A DNA stretch of 64,000 nt from positions 13,044,001-13,108,000 of the forward strand of contig JAWHQI010000005.1 in NCBI GenBank assembly GCA_033032865.1. Reading direction: 5' to 3'. Numbering within the stretch: the first letter of the stretch is position 1; the number at the start of each line of letters is the position of its first letter. Positions 20,851 to 31,883 of the stretch are shown in pieces. The DNA comes from Dactylorhiza incarnata (Eukaryota > Streptophyta > Magnoliopsida > Asparagales > Orchidaceae). The position numbers and the translations under genes are program-made. Under the pieces are notes generated by a model, which was given only the letters and a program-made list of their open reading frames with translations, did no database searches and was not told the origin of the DNA.

Positions 20851-22663
20851 CCTGTTTGCACGTCCCGAGCAAACAAATCTGGCTGAGTGGGAAAAGCATA
20901 GGTAGTTAAAAAATTGCGACATGGAGTAGTATGCGAAGTTGCATACTTGTGTGCGTAGAAATTCATTAGAAGAAGTTTCTAAATATGCTAGCTAATTTAT
21001 AAAAAGTGTAGATACGTAAAAAGGAATTTATTTTTACTCAAAAATGGAATGTTGGTGAATCTCGTGGTCACACGTAGTACGAAAGTAAGCAAGATGCGAA
21101 GGGGAGTGTTACCCAAGACCGGAACTCAGAATTATCTCCGTTGAAATCCATCAACGTCGAGAACCATAAGCTTGCCCTGTCACACTCTCTCCACGGCGCT
21201 AGTGAACTCACAAGATGAATCAATAGGACTTTTTTTGGTTAATACGAGGCTTAGGTTACGGTTTGGAATACAAAGATAAACGTGAAGGCTAATCGCAACC
21301 CAAATGAGCATACAAAAGTGCTAATTCATAATAGCCCCAATAATACATGTATAACACACCCCCAGACTTGACTTTGAAATCGGGTGTGCACACGGCCTAT
21401 TCCAATCGATAGAACTAGATGTTTCAATTAAAACGCTAGGGATATATTTCTTTTCTTTGCTTTTTTCTTTTTCTTTTTCTTTTCCTTCGCCTTTTATATC
21501 CCCAAATCTATTAGCAAGGATCTCAGCATATAGAATCTTTTTTAAGATATCCACATCAACACAAAAGTTTCACAAGACCACGCCGCTATTGAAAATTACA
21601 AATCATTAATGCTTTTGGCTTAATTTTGGTTGCGGTAATGGGATTTGCTTTTAGGCCTTGGTGAAGTATGGTGGAGCTGAACCAATTGGTCGGGTAGGCA
21701 CAAAATAGGCTAGCAACGGTTAGCGTATAGGAATGGTAGAAAAAAAAACTCAAGCTTGCCAAAAGATGTCCTACGTCACACTGAACTTGCAAATCGTTTG
21801 CACCCATGCTTCAAGAGTCGCTTGGGGCAAGTTCTTAGCACCCGAGAAAGGTAATCCTTCCTCCTGACTCGAGCAACATGAACCTCGTGCTTGCCCACAC
21901 ACAATACACCGCTACCACTAGATTCAACCACATTCCCCATTTTGAGTAAAATAACTTAAAATCTATGCAAATATACTAATTGTAAATTAGAAGCATAAAT
22001 AAAAACTAATTCTACAAAAATCCATATGCAAGACACGAGTACTCAACTAGAGCACTACAAGAGTCAACATGCCACTCTATCTTGCATTTTTTAGGCTAAT
22101 ACAACAATTCCTACATCACAACCACGAATTGAATATACAGGAGCATACAAACAAGCGAGTGCGCGCTAAAGTGGGTGTAGTGGTGTGAGGTAAAGATGAA
22201 CAAATAATATAACTGAAATAAAATACTTATAGCATGCACTGAGATGTGCCCGTGTAGTGGGTAACACATAGCGGCTCTCCCCCAGACTTAATCTAAGCAA
22301 TAGACGCAAATGATGTAATCGTGAAAATTGAATAAAAGGCTAGAGGAAGAAAAGTTACCCATGCTCAGAAATGAGCACACCAGAAGATTGGCGTTAATAC
22401 TATGATGGAAATCAATGTCTGGCGCCAAAATATCACCACCCTAAAACAGGACGCACCCAGAAATTACAGGAATAATATAATATAGCAGTAGCGGAGTAGA
22501 TAAAGCAACATAAGCAAAATTGGGTTGTCTCCCATTAGCCCTTTTGTTTACCGTCCTTATGGTGGACCAAATACCTGTATTATGCAGTTTTATAGGATTG
22601 TCTAATCATAAAAGCAAACGTTAATAAAGTCTACTAATTATTATTACACAACCAACAGAGAAA
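20851..22663 (-). other. E2 3' noncoding region
   Basis: 1.8 kb without a credible gene. Contains two extra polypurine-like motifs, inverted pairs such as GGGCAAG (about 21826) with CTTGCCC (about 21892), and the motif shared with E1 after pol (22523-22556, CCCTTTTGTTTACCGTC in E2 against CGCTTTGTTTACCGTC in E1). Confidence 0.65.
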
Positions 22664-23448
22664 TCAACTATATGTTGATTTAAAGTGATAACTCAAAATG
22701 AAAGAAATGGGTCCGAATACCCAGCAGTTGGGGTAGAAAGAAGGATTTATCCCCCATCCCCAAATCTCTTTCTTTTTCTCCTTCTTCTTTACTTCCGACA
22801 TTAGCTCAGGATATGAATATCTTTTGCCTCCCTGCAGCCAATCCTTCAATGGAAACACCATCACTGCATTGTATTTCCCTTGCCAGTATTGGTTTTCATC
22901 ATTACCCAAAAATGGGTCAACATACTCAAAATCCTGCATGGATGGAAAAGAATAAGCATTAAAAATATCAGGAAGAGGGGATAAAGGTGGATCAACAGTG
23001 GAGAGAATTTCAGATTCAGCTTCCCAAAGAATTGCCACTGCTGAATCCCCTTGCACATGTTCGAGAAAAGAAGGGTGGTCAGGAAATAAAATAGAAGAAA
23101 GATATAAATAATCGGTAATCATGGGATTGATCCCGGTTTCACTCCCAGCAAGTTCCAAGGATAAATCATTGTCATCATCGTAAATATCATAGCAAGGGGA
23201 ACCCAAGAACTCAAAGGCCTCGGTGGACTGTTGGACCTCCTCGTCCCATGAGGAAGTGCAAACCTCCTCATCCGAAAGAGCACCCTCATCATCCCACTAG
23301 GGTGCAGCCTCAGGCTCAGAATCATCACCCTGCTCAATTACTTCGACCGGATCATAAAAATGTGTATAGAAAAACTTTGCAATGAAACTGGAGAAACATA
23401 AAGATTTGGTTCCTCCGCAAAAAGATCTGCTAACGCCTCCCCAATGGA
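22664..23448 (-). pseudogene. E2 unrecognised acidic ORF, 3' part
   Basis: The longest open stretch is 23206-22664 (180 codons, starting MGSPCYDIYDDDND). Upstream the same frame continues with DDSEPEAAP, WDDEG and DEEVCTSSWDEE, interrupted by a stop. The protein is very rich in Asp/Glu, then has a lysine patch (EVKKKEKKKEIW) near the C-terminus. I recognise no domain. It ends where F inserted; its 5' part is at 31259-31580. It occupies the place where gag-pol would be in an autonomous element, so it is either a degenerated gag derivative or a separate gene of this family. Confidence 0.5.
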
Positions 23449-24161
23449 AAGAATGTTGGATCGGTAGGCGCCCTTATAGGGGGGGGGGGTGAATAAGGGT
23501 TTTAAAAACTTTAGTGATATTTTGAAAAGCTTTGTAATAATGCAAGACAAAGACAATAAAGTGTCAATTAAAATAATTGAAATAAAGTAGAGACATGCTT
23601 TATTAATATCAAATACTATTTTACAAAAGTTGACTTCTATAATGCTAGAAATCGATGGCGATGAATAGTAAACTCTTTTTGTTTTCTATACCGACTCGTA
23701 TCTCCACGAACCGGTTGGCTTTAGCCGATCCTCCCCGTATTCGGCCTCAAGCCGCTCTAGCCAACCCTTCCCCGGATGTGGCCTCGAGCACCCCCTAGAC
23801 CTAGCCTAGATCTAGTCGCCAACAAGAGGCGAGTTTCCCCCTAAGTCCTACCCAGACCTAGTCACCAACACTAGGCGAATTTACTACACGATTACAAGAA
23901 AAGATGTGAAATAAAAAGACAATAATATAAAACTCCCTCTATATGGATCTCTTGGAGAATTAGACGAAGACGCGGAGTATGATCATAGTCGATGTGGTCT
24001 TTTGTCACGATGATGACGTGTGTTGAAATCTTCTCCACGGATCTCCTTTAGTCTTTATGGATTTGTTGGGGTATCTCTCTGAACCTTCCTCTCTTTGTAG
24101 TGGCACGAAGCTCTGGAATTTTTGGATCTCTAGAGGATTAGGAGGATGGAGCCAAGATGTC

Positions 24162-24170
24162 CTTTTTATA
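24162..24170 (-). promoter_or_regulatory. TATA box of F 3' LTR
   Basis: TATAAAAAG on the minus strand; the same at 30686-30694 in the 5' LTR. Confidence 0.65.
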
Positions 24171-24174
24171 GACT

Positions 24175-24575
24175 TAGCACTAGCGCCTGCGCTAGTGCTA
24201 CCGCCGACGCTATCCCATATTAGGACACATTCTGCGCGGCAGAATCTTCAATCCGAAGAAACGATTTTCCCTTGCCAAGTGTGCTCCTCGCTATCGCCCG
24301 CGCTATCGGATATCGCTTGGCGTTATCTCCTTCTATAAGTTCTCCCAGCAATTGCGCTTAACCTGATATTTCGTCGAACAAGAATTCGTAGAACGCCGCT
24401 AAGAGTTTGTCGAACGAAAATTTCGTCGAACGAGAATTCGTCGAACGCCGCTAGGAGTTTGTCGAACAAAATTTTCGTCGAACGCCGTTATGAGCATTTC
24501 GTCAAGCGCCGCTAATATTTCGTCAAACGGCAGCTAGCGCCTGCGCTAGTACTACCGCCAACGCTAGTAGATGTT
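24175..24575 (-). promoter_or_regulatory. Palindromic tract of F LTR (GCTAGCGCC and TTCGTCGAAC units)
   Basis: Two motif types. GCGCTAGTGCTACCGCC / GCTAGCGCCTGCGCTAG palindromes lie at both ends. A central run of TTCGTCGAAC units (four exact) alternates with CGCCGCTA. TTCGTCGAAC is the complement of the GTTCGACGAA unit in LTR A. The tract lies just upstream of the TATA box; counterpart at 30700-31095. Confidence 0.6.
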
Positions 24576-24729
24576 TTGGATTTGTTGGCTCAACTTTGGG
24601 GGCAACCTTCTTTTGTAATCCTTGAGTCATGTGGACTTTGTTATCCTGCACACTTAAACACACAAGATCAAATACACATAGTATTTGTTATTCTCAAACC
24701 TAGGAGATGCGGAAGACCATGTTCCAACT

Positions 24730-24746
24730 AACTCCCCCTTTTGATA
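24730..24746 (-). other. Polypurine tract of F
   Basis: TTATCAAAAGGGGGAGT on the minus strand, adjacent to the 3' LTR. Confidence 0.75.
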
Positions 24747-26230
24747 AGAACAAATCCTTTAATGAAAAATCAGAGCATTAATATATAAGCATGATGAAAC
24801 TTACTTGTGTGTGTGTGAGAGTGATGACTTAGGATAATTATCGATTTTAGCATATAGAATTTCTCCCCCTAAATATATGCTCCCCCTAAGTGAATGCTCT
24901 CCTAATATGTAAGCTATAATCTTAATTTTGCGTGTTAGTTTTATATTTTGATACCAGATTATATTTATCATGTTAGTTCTCCCCTTTTTGTTATTAGCAA
25001 AAGCGGGTAAGTAGACACCACTTAAAAGTTGATAATAAGATAAAGGCATGATCGAGCGTGTAGAGAAGGAAATGATAAGGAGTTTTAGAATACTTTTCAT
25101 TTAAGTAGATCAGAGTTTGAGTATTAAAACATTTTCATAAATCAGAGTTTGTAGCATAAACAAAATGTAATGATTTCCAAGTAACTAAACTACCCAGACA
25201 ATATGTCTACACCCTAGCCCCGTACTATGTGACGGATGGGCATGAGGAGCTTCATACATGTCATAGGTTGGGGTGTTAGTCCCATATGCAAACACTAGAC
25301 ACAACTTAACCTAGCACTCTTTCCCCCTAGTGCCTCACAAGGCCCCACTGGAACCCTCCCCAGTTAAATACAAGACATGACTAGAGATAAAGGTTATCTA
25401 ATGTCTACAACCCTACGCCCCCGCTATGGTGAGAAATGAAGTCATGGATAATAATTATTGGAAACATATAAGTGTTTTAAATCTAATGACATAGCCTATG
25501 GATTTATATTTTTATTTGAATTTATGAAACCACTCACATAGCTATTTTGAAATCCATTAATGAATCAGAGTTTTTAGCGTAATAATATTTTCATAGAAAT
25601 AAATCAGAGTTTTATAGAAAAAAAATCCATGTTAAAAGCAACCAATATAAAGTTTACCAAGCAAGTCTACCACTTGTTGCAAGAAACGAATTTGAAGATT
25701 CAAGTGATGATGCATACAAAATGAAAGACTTTAAATAAGCATGAAAGCGCAAGGTAAAACAATTATATTGTGATGATGCGGGAGACTTATAGAAATACAA
25801 AAAAAATATCTTATTGTAATCAATGATTATCCATAAAAAGATATATGAGTTAAATTTCATAAAGAAGATGCTTTGTAAATCATTGTTCAATTAAAATCTT
25901 CAATAATGTAACTAAGCATGAAATAATGTTATCAAAAAAGATTACTACAATGTTATTTTAATTCACAAATTAAAAACATACCAAACATTGTAGAAAGCAT
26001 GCTAGGTTATCTAGTGCATTTCATAAATAAAGAGTAGTATAGAATTTGCAATAGGATCCAATACTCATGAGAAGAAGTGTTATGGAAGATAATGATGTGC
26101 ACATAAGTGTATTTTGAATAAAGTAAACAAATGTTTTAATCAAAAATATAAGAAATATGTAAAGTAAGAGCACAATAAAACACAAATAATTTTACTTCCA
26201 TGCACTTCAATGCAAAATAAATGTACAACT

Positions 26231-26293
26231 ACCAAGGTGCTTTGCACACACAATGCTCATTAAGACTTATCAGGGTGCAAAGTAGTGCTTGGG
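26231..26293. other. Hairpin copy 1 with conserved loop (F)
   Basis: CCAAG ... CTTTGCAC - loop - GTGCAAAG ... CTTGG. The loop contains TTAAGACTTATCAGG. The inner stem is a perfect 8 bp. Copy 2 keeps the loop and outer arms but has different, still paired, inner-stem bases. Confidence 0.55.
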
Positions 26294-26407
26294 GATCACA
26301 AAATTTTATTCTTCAATATTGATTTTTTATTGTGATCGGGTGTACTTAAGAATAGGTTTTTATTTTGAAAGAAAGTTATGGTTTGCACAAGATACTTTAC
26401 TATTCTT

Positions 26408-26470
26408 TCCAAGGTGCTCAACCTCACAACGCTTATTAAGACTTATCAGGAGGTTCAAGTAGTGCTTGGT
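26408..26470. other. Hairpin copy 2 with conserved loop (F)
   Basis: CCAAGGTGCT-C-AACCTC - loop with TTAAGACTTATCAG - GAGGTT-C-AAGTAGTGCTTGG. Four of six inner-stem base pairs differ from copy 1 (TTGCAC/GTGCAA) and all remain paired. Confidence 0.55.
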
Positions 26471-26967
26471 GGAGTTATCTTTGTCACTTTATTTTATGAT
26501 TTTTTGTTTTGTACAAAGTTCTCCGAATACACTTGTTTTGCAAACCAATATAATTTATAAAAACATAACCACTTTTCTTAACTTTTAAAGTGCAAATAAA
26601 GGTTGTGTAGGTAAGATACTTGTGCAATTTTAATTCATTGTACTATTACAAAACATACACAAGCATTCTTAGATTAAACACATAAGTAGACAATGCCAAA
26701 ATAAGTGAGTGAATAACGATCATTATCAAATATAAAATATTTACTCATACTTAGAGGCATGCTAAGCATAGTTCTACACAACATTCAATATAATTGATGC
26801 ACATATAATAGATATATCAAAGCATGATGAAAGCAATGTTCAAAGTAGTTTGAAAAGATAAATTGCAACATTATAGAAGTTCTAAATAATAGATTAAATC
26901 ATGCTTGATTTTCTCAATGATGTCCATACAGTATTTTTGATAATTTAAAGTTTGAACTTATAAGATT

Positions 26968-27063
26968 GATCTTGGACTTCCCGAGGACTACCTTGTGAGA
27001 GGTTCGCCCAATACTAGGTGATGTGATGGGATGATAGCCCAAATCACCCTTTCGCAAGATACA
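26968..27063. other. ~95-nt structured block shared with element I
   Basis: Shares ATCTTGGACTTCCC, a TGGGATGA-W-AGCCC hairpin and CTTTCGCAAGA, in the same order and spacing, with 38303-38393 of element I. TCTTG and CAAGA close the block; ACCT/AGGT and a GGG-loop-CCC hairpin can form inside in both copies. Confidence 0.55.
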
Positions 27064-28483
27064 TGTAAATAGAAAAGTTAAGTTCAAAATAATAATTTTT
27101 GATATATTTTTTTTGTTTTATATTTTTGTAATTGATTTTTTGCTTTGAGAAATAGAATTTAAACAAATAACAAAAACCAAAAAAGGCAAAACATATTTTT
27201 TGTAATTTGGCTTTTGTATTTTTGTATTTGATTTTTCAAAAATGTAATAAAAGCAAAAGTGCAGAAATGAATAGTACACATAGATTATTATATTTTTAGG
27301 GATTTTTCAAAATTTTAAAAATACAAAAAAATACATAGGTGCGCTAGCGCCGGCGTTAGCACTAGCGCGGGAAATAGTACACGATTTTTTATGATTTTGA
27401 AATTTTTAATTGTTGATCTTGATTAAGTGTCCCAATAGTAGTTTCATGCAGAAATTTCAGAATTTTAGGAGATGTCTAGATAGTTCAAATTGCATAAAAC
27501 ATTAGCGATTTTGTATATGACTTTTTCAAATAAACTATGCAAGTGATATATTTCATTATATCCCCATATTAATATTTTTAAGGCTTATATTTACCAATGT
27601 AGTTTGAAAATGATAGAAATGTAAGCATGATTGGACATGAATGAACAAGTCAAATATGCATGATTTTAGAGATTAACAATAATGTTCATGCATAATCATA
27701 CCATGGATAAGCCCTAGATGAGAATACCCAGCCTGTATATCTTGGTAAACAAATAAAGCCTAACATAGACCTAAATATTCTTTAGGTGGCAATGTTAGAA
27801 TGATAAGTTTGAGATTAATGTTATACCAAGTTTTGATTGTGTTTCAACTTAGAGACCTAGAATGGAGTGACCATTCTATTTGATTTGATATCAAAATAAT
27901 TCAAAGGTCTAAACTAGAAATAAATCACAATACACACATAATACACCATAACACCAACCATGGTAAACAATTATAATGCCAATTGTTGTCATATAATTCA
28001 TATACATGTGATAGAGATAGTTGTTTTTTTTGATGATTTTTTGATATGAATTATGATATATGATTTTAGAGAATTTTATCAAAAGGACAACACTAGATCA
28101 TGGTGGTGCGTGTGGCCTTAGTATTTAAGACAATTAATCTTTCAATATGTCTTTTGTGATTTTCTTTATATTTTAGATAAATATCTCATAACAAATTTAG
28201 AGTTTAATTCATATGGATAATATAAGATATTTATAAGCAGTGAATAATTGACAGATAGATAGGTCATCAAAATTAGATATGACTTTTGAATTTTGATCAA
28301 TTTGATTTTATAAACATTTTAAGCTTTTAAGAGATAGGATCATATTTACAATACTATATAGGATGACCATGACATGATAGTTCAAAAGGAAAACAACAAT
28401 AAAAAGGACATTAAAGCAAATCATGAAGTAGAAATTTGTATATCTTATTTTGAAAAGTTTCTACTTCATGCATTTGATGATAC

Positions 28484-29934
28484 CTAATGAATAAGAGATT
28501 TAGGTATCCAAAGAGGACTGGGTGTGACGGTTCTTTTGGGTACACAAATACATCGTGTTTGTTTTTGAGGAGATGGAAGTGACTGAGCCCTTTTGAGTGG
28601 AGTTTGTGTTTCATCTTTAACTTTGGGTCTCCATTCAAATCTTGGTTTAACATGATTTTTAGTTTTCAAATTTCCATAATCATTTACTTGAACATTTGGA
28701 TCAAAAAAGTTTTTGAATTTATAATTTGAAGGAAATTTGTTTGCATTTAATTTTAGGTTGGGAGAAACATGATTTTGTAAATTAAGGTGATTTTGATTTT
28801 GATTTACAAATCCTTTATGTTCCTTACTCTCATTTTTAAACTTAGGCCAGATGATCATATTCATATTCAACTTGTTTTAGATATAGTTTGATATTGTGAA
28901 TTTGTATTTACAATTTTCATAAGCAAGTTGATTTTTGATTTTAATTCATTATTTTTAATCTTTAAATTATGTCTAGCTTTATTATAAGCGATTGTGCTAT
29001 TTTTAAGAGTTGAAATAATTGAATCTATATGATCTTGATAGTTATTTCTATATTCATCAAATTTTTCATCAATTTTATAGTCTTTGCACTTATCACAATC
29101 ATTTTCCAAGGATGAATTTTCTAAAAATAATTTTATATTTTGTTCTTTTATAGAAAGAAGTTCCTTTTCAAGTTCCTTGCATTTTTCTTTCAAGTCATTA
29201 AATTCTATACAAGGTGTAATGTTTTTAACTAAGGAGCCTTGGGTAGAACTAGATAAATTAGAATTTGATTCTTCTTTAATTTTTGCCTTTAAATTTTTAT
29301 TTTCTAGGCGCAAATGTTTATTAGCATTTTTTAGTTTCTTAATTTTGCGCTTTGTAGTTTGAAGCATTTGTAATGTAGAAATAGAAGTACAGAAAATGGG
29401 ATTTGATTTCCTTACATTGCTTTCGGGAGAGGCACGATTTGAGCATATCGTTTCTTTTACATCTTTTTGGCACTCCTCTTCCGAAGACAGCACTTCTTCT
29501 TCTTTTCCATTTGATGTGTGCTCCATTAATCCGTCATGAGAGGAGCATTCTTGAAGACTTGTGCAAGCTTGCATATTCTTCGGTTCTTGCGATTGTTCCA
29601 TACCTGTAGAAGGAGAATCATATATTTCTTCAAGAAATTTCCATACTTTGTATGCACTAGAAAAATAATATATTAATTTGAAAATATCTTGAGATAAAGC
29701 ACAAAAAATATAATGCATTGCTTTTGCATTTAGGTGACGCTCTTATTTATTTGATTCGTCCGCTGGTCTAACTATTGCTATATCCCATGCATTGATATCT
29801 AAATTTTTTATAAATTTTTCCATTAATGATTTCCACCCTTTATAATTTCTCCCTTCGAATAAAGGTGGTTTAGGAGATTTTTCTTCTTCATAAAAATTTA
29901 CCCCACTAGTAGAAGCGAGATCATGAGACGCCAT
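28484..29934 (-). pseudogene. gag: gag of element F, broken
   Basis: Starts at ATG 29934 with MASHDLASTSG and the Copia gag motif PPLFEGRNYKGWKSLMEKF. One in-frame TAA (29745-29743) is followed by 283 open codons (29718-28867) in the same frame: YKVWKFLEEIY, then a Ser/Glu-rich segment and a long coiled coil (about residues 110-270, rich in Lys/Glu/Asn). A frameshift at about 28868 leads to an Asn/Lys-rich tail that ends SPLWIPKSL, then a stop. W-I-P-K marks the gag/protease boundary in related polyproteins; no protease follows. No zinc knuckle is seen. Gag would supply particle protein while pol would have to come in trans. Confidence 0.78.
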
Positions 29935-29965
29935 TATTCCGGGTTTTTAAGCCGATTTGGAATAA

Positions 29966-29981
29966 CCTAGCTCTGATACCA
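29966..29981 (-). other. Primer binding site (tRNA-iMet) of F
   Basis: TGGTATCAGAGCTAGG on the minus strand, two bases inside the 5' LTR; perfect Copia consensus. Confidence 0.92.
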
Positions 29982-29983
29982 CT

Positions 29984-31253
29984 TGTTGGATCGGTAGGTG
30001 CCCTTAGAGGGGGGTAAATAAGGGTTTTAAAAACTTTAGTGATATTTTGAAAAGCTTTGTAATAATGCAAGACAAAGACAATAAAGAGTCAAGTAAAACA
30101 ATTGAAATAAAGTAGAGACTTGCTTTATTAATATCAAATACTGTTTTACAAAAGTTGACGTCTATAACGCTAGAAATCAATGGCGATGAATAGTAAACTC
30201 TTTTTGTTTTCTATACCGACTCGTATCCCACGAACCGGTTGGCTTTAGCCGATCCTCCTCGGATTCGGCCTCAAGCCGCTCTAGCCAACCCTTCCCCGGA
30301 GGTGGCCTCGAGCACCCCCTAGACCTAGCCTAGATCTAGTCGTCAACATGAGGTGAGTTTCCCCCTAATTCCTACCCAGACCTAGTCGCCAACACGAGGC
30401 TAATTTACCACACGATTACAAGAAAAGATGTGAAATAAAAAGACAATAATATAAAACTCCCTCTATGTGGATCTCTTGGAGAAGTAGACGAAGACGCAGA
30501 GTATGATCGTAGTCGATGCGGTCTTTTGTCACGATGATGACGCGTGTTGAAATCTTCTCCACGGATCTCCTTTAATCTTTATGGATTTGTGGGAGTATCT
30601 CTCCGAACCTTCCTCACTCTGTAGTGGCACGAAGCTCTGGAATTTTTGGATCTCTAGAGGATTAGGAGGACGGAGCCAAGATGTCCTTTTTATAGACTTA
30701 GTGCTAACGCCTGAGCTAGTGCTACCACCGGCGCTATCCCATATTAGGACACATTCTGCGCGGCAGAATCTTAAATCCGAGGAAATAATTTTCCCTTGCC
30801 AATTGTGCTCCTCGCTATCGCCTGCGCTATCGGATATCGCCTGGCGCTATCTCCTTCTATAAGTTCTCCCAGCAATTGCGCTTAATCCGATATTTTGTCG
30901 AACGAGAATTCGTCGAACGCAGCTAAGAGTTTGTCGAACGAAAATTTCGTCGAACGAGAATTCGTCGAACGCCGCTAGGAGTTTGTCGAACGAAATTTTT
31001 GTCGAACGCCGTTATGAGCATTTCGTCGAGCGCAGCTAACAGTTCGTCGAACGGCATCTAGCGCCTGCGCTAGTACTACCGCCAGCGCTAGTATATGTTT
31101 TGGATTTGTTGGCTCAACTTTGGGGGCAACCTTCTTATGTAATCCTTGAGTCATGTGGACTTTGTTATCCTGCACACTTAAAAACACAAGATCAAATACA
31201 CATAGGATTTGTTATTCTGAAACCTAGGAGATGCGGAGGACCATGTTCCAACA
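29984..31253 (-). repeat. F 5' LTR
   Basis: 1270 bp, TGTTGGATCGG...TTCCAACA on the plus strand, partner of 23454-24729. TATA box at 30686-30694, palindromic tract 30700-31095. Its right end abuts the AAGAA TSD. Confidence 0.92.
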
Positions 31254-31258
31254 AAGAA

Positions 31259-31580
31259 TACTTTCCTCATCACACTCAGGTGCATCAAGGAGCTACCATT
31301 CCTCTCCTTGTTGGCTAACAGATGAGTGATCGTCATCACTAGGAATGAAGCCAAACACAGGGAGTGAGGAGTCCATGCACGAAATAAGCTCGGGGGTAGA
31401 GGGAATGATTGCCTCCATGGGTAAAGAATGAGTGATAGGGACAATGTTGTCATGAGTGAAGGAGCAATGGTCAGGATTGAAGAGACTAGGATAGTCCCTC
31501 AATTCATGACCCTCTCCTCGACACAACAAGCAAACAACGTTCCTACACTACCTATCATTTAACTCCTTTATTTGGTCTAT
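31259..31580 (-). pseudogene. E2 unrecognised ORF, 5' part with zinc-knuckle-like motif
   Basis: The open stretch 31529-31293 is preceded in frame by VVCL. Together these read C-x2-C-R-G-E-G-H-x4-Y (CLLCRGEGHELRDY), a CCHC knuckle whose last Cys is Tyr. The rest has PDHCSF and acidic serine-rich sequence. A stop follows at 31293, and the F insertion separates it from 22664-23448. A zinc knuckle supports a gag-like nucleic-acid-binding role; otherwise unrecognised. The stretch 31581-31859 is leader with no gene. Confidence 0.5.
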
Positions 31581-31859
31581 ATAATAAACCATCTTGTCGT
31601 AAGTGCTAGGAGAAATATCCCATGACGACATTTTCAACAATTAAAGCAGATATAATGAAACTGAAATTCTTTGCAAGGAAATTTACACAAACTAATAAAA
31701 CTCCTAGGTTAAACTTGCCCACAACTTTAAATAGGAGAGAAAGAAATAACAACAAACAATATATAATTAAAAAAAACAAACAAAAATAATAAGGCGGCTA
31801 TACACACTGGAAGAACTACTATCTCTTGTCTCCCTCTACAGCAACTCACACGTCTGTGT

Positions 31860-31877
31860 TCCCCGGCAATGACGCCA
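31860..31877 (-). other. Primer binding site (tRNA-Asp) of E2
   Basis: TGGCGTCATTGCCGGGGA on the minus strand. It differs from the E1 site by two bases, both C-to-T/G-to-A type. Confidence 0.85.
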
Positions 31878-31883
31878 AAAACT

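Larger units (their letters stand above)
23454..24729 (-). repeat. F 3' LTR
   Basis: 1276 bp, with near-perfect inverted ends TGTTGGA ... TCCAACT (TCCAACA in the other copy). Pairs with 29984-31253. Has a G-run at 23478-23491. Confidence 0.92.
24747..28483 (-). other. F noncoding interior
   Basis: 3.7 kb, AT-rich, with no ORF of note and no pol remnant that I can recognise. It holds two copies of a hairpin with compensatory stem changes (26231-26293, 26408-26470), a ~95-nt block shared with element I (26968-27063), and one GCGCTAGCGCCGGCG-type motif (27340-27370) like those in the LTR. Confidence 0.7.
23454..31253 (-). mobile_element. Element F: pol-less Copia element with gag and long noncoding interior
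   Basis: 7,800 bp on the minus strand with an exact 5-bp TSD AAGAA (23449-23453, 31254-31258), inserted in the E2 interior. LTRs: 29984-31253 (5') and 23454-24729 (3'). A tRNA-iMet primer site and a GGGGGAG polypurine tract are present. The interior has only a Copia gag (29934-28484), then 3.7 kb with no coding sequence. This is the layout of a large retrotransposon derivative that needs pol from another element. Confidence 0.92.

Noticed and set aside
29966..29981. tRNA gene at TGGTATCAGAGC / TGGCGCCGTTGCCGGGGA sites
   Set aside because: Only the tRNA 3'-end complement is present, next to LTRs; these are primer binding sites.
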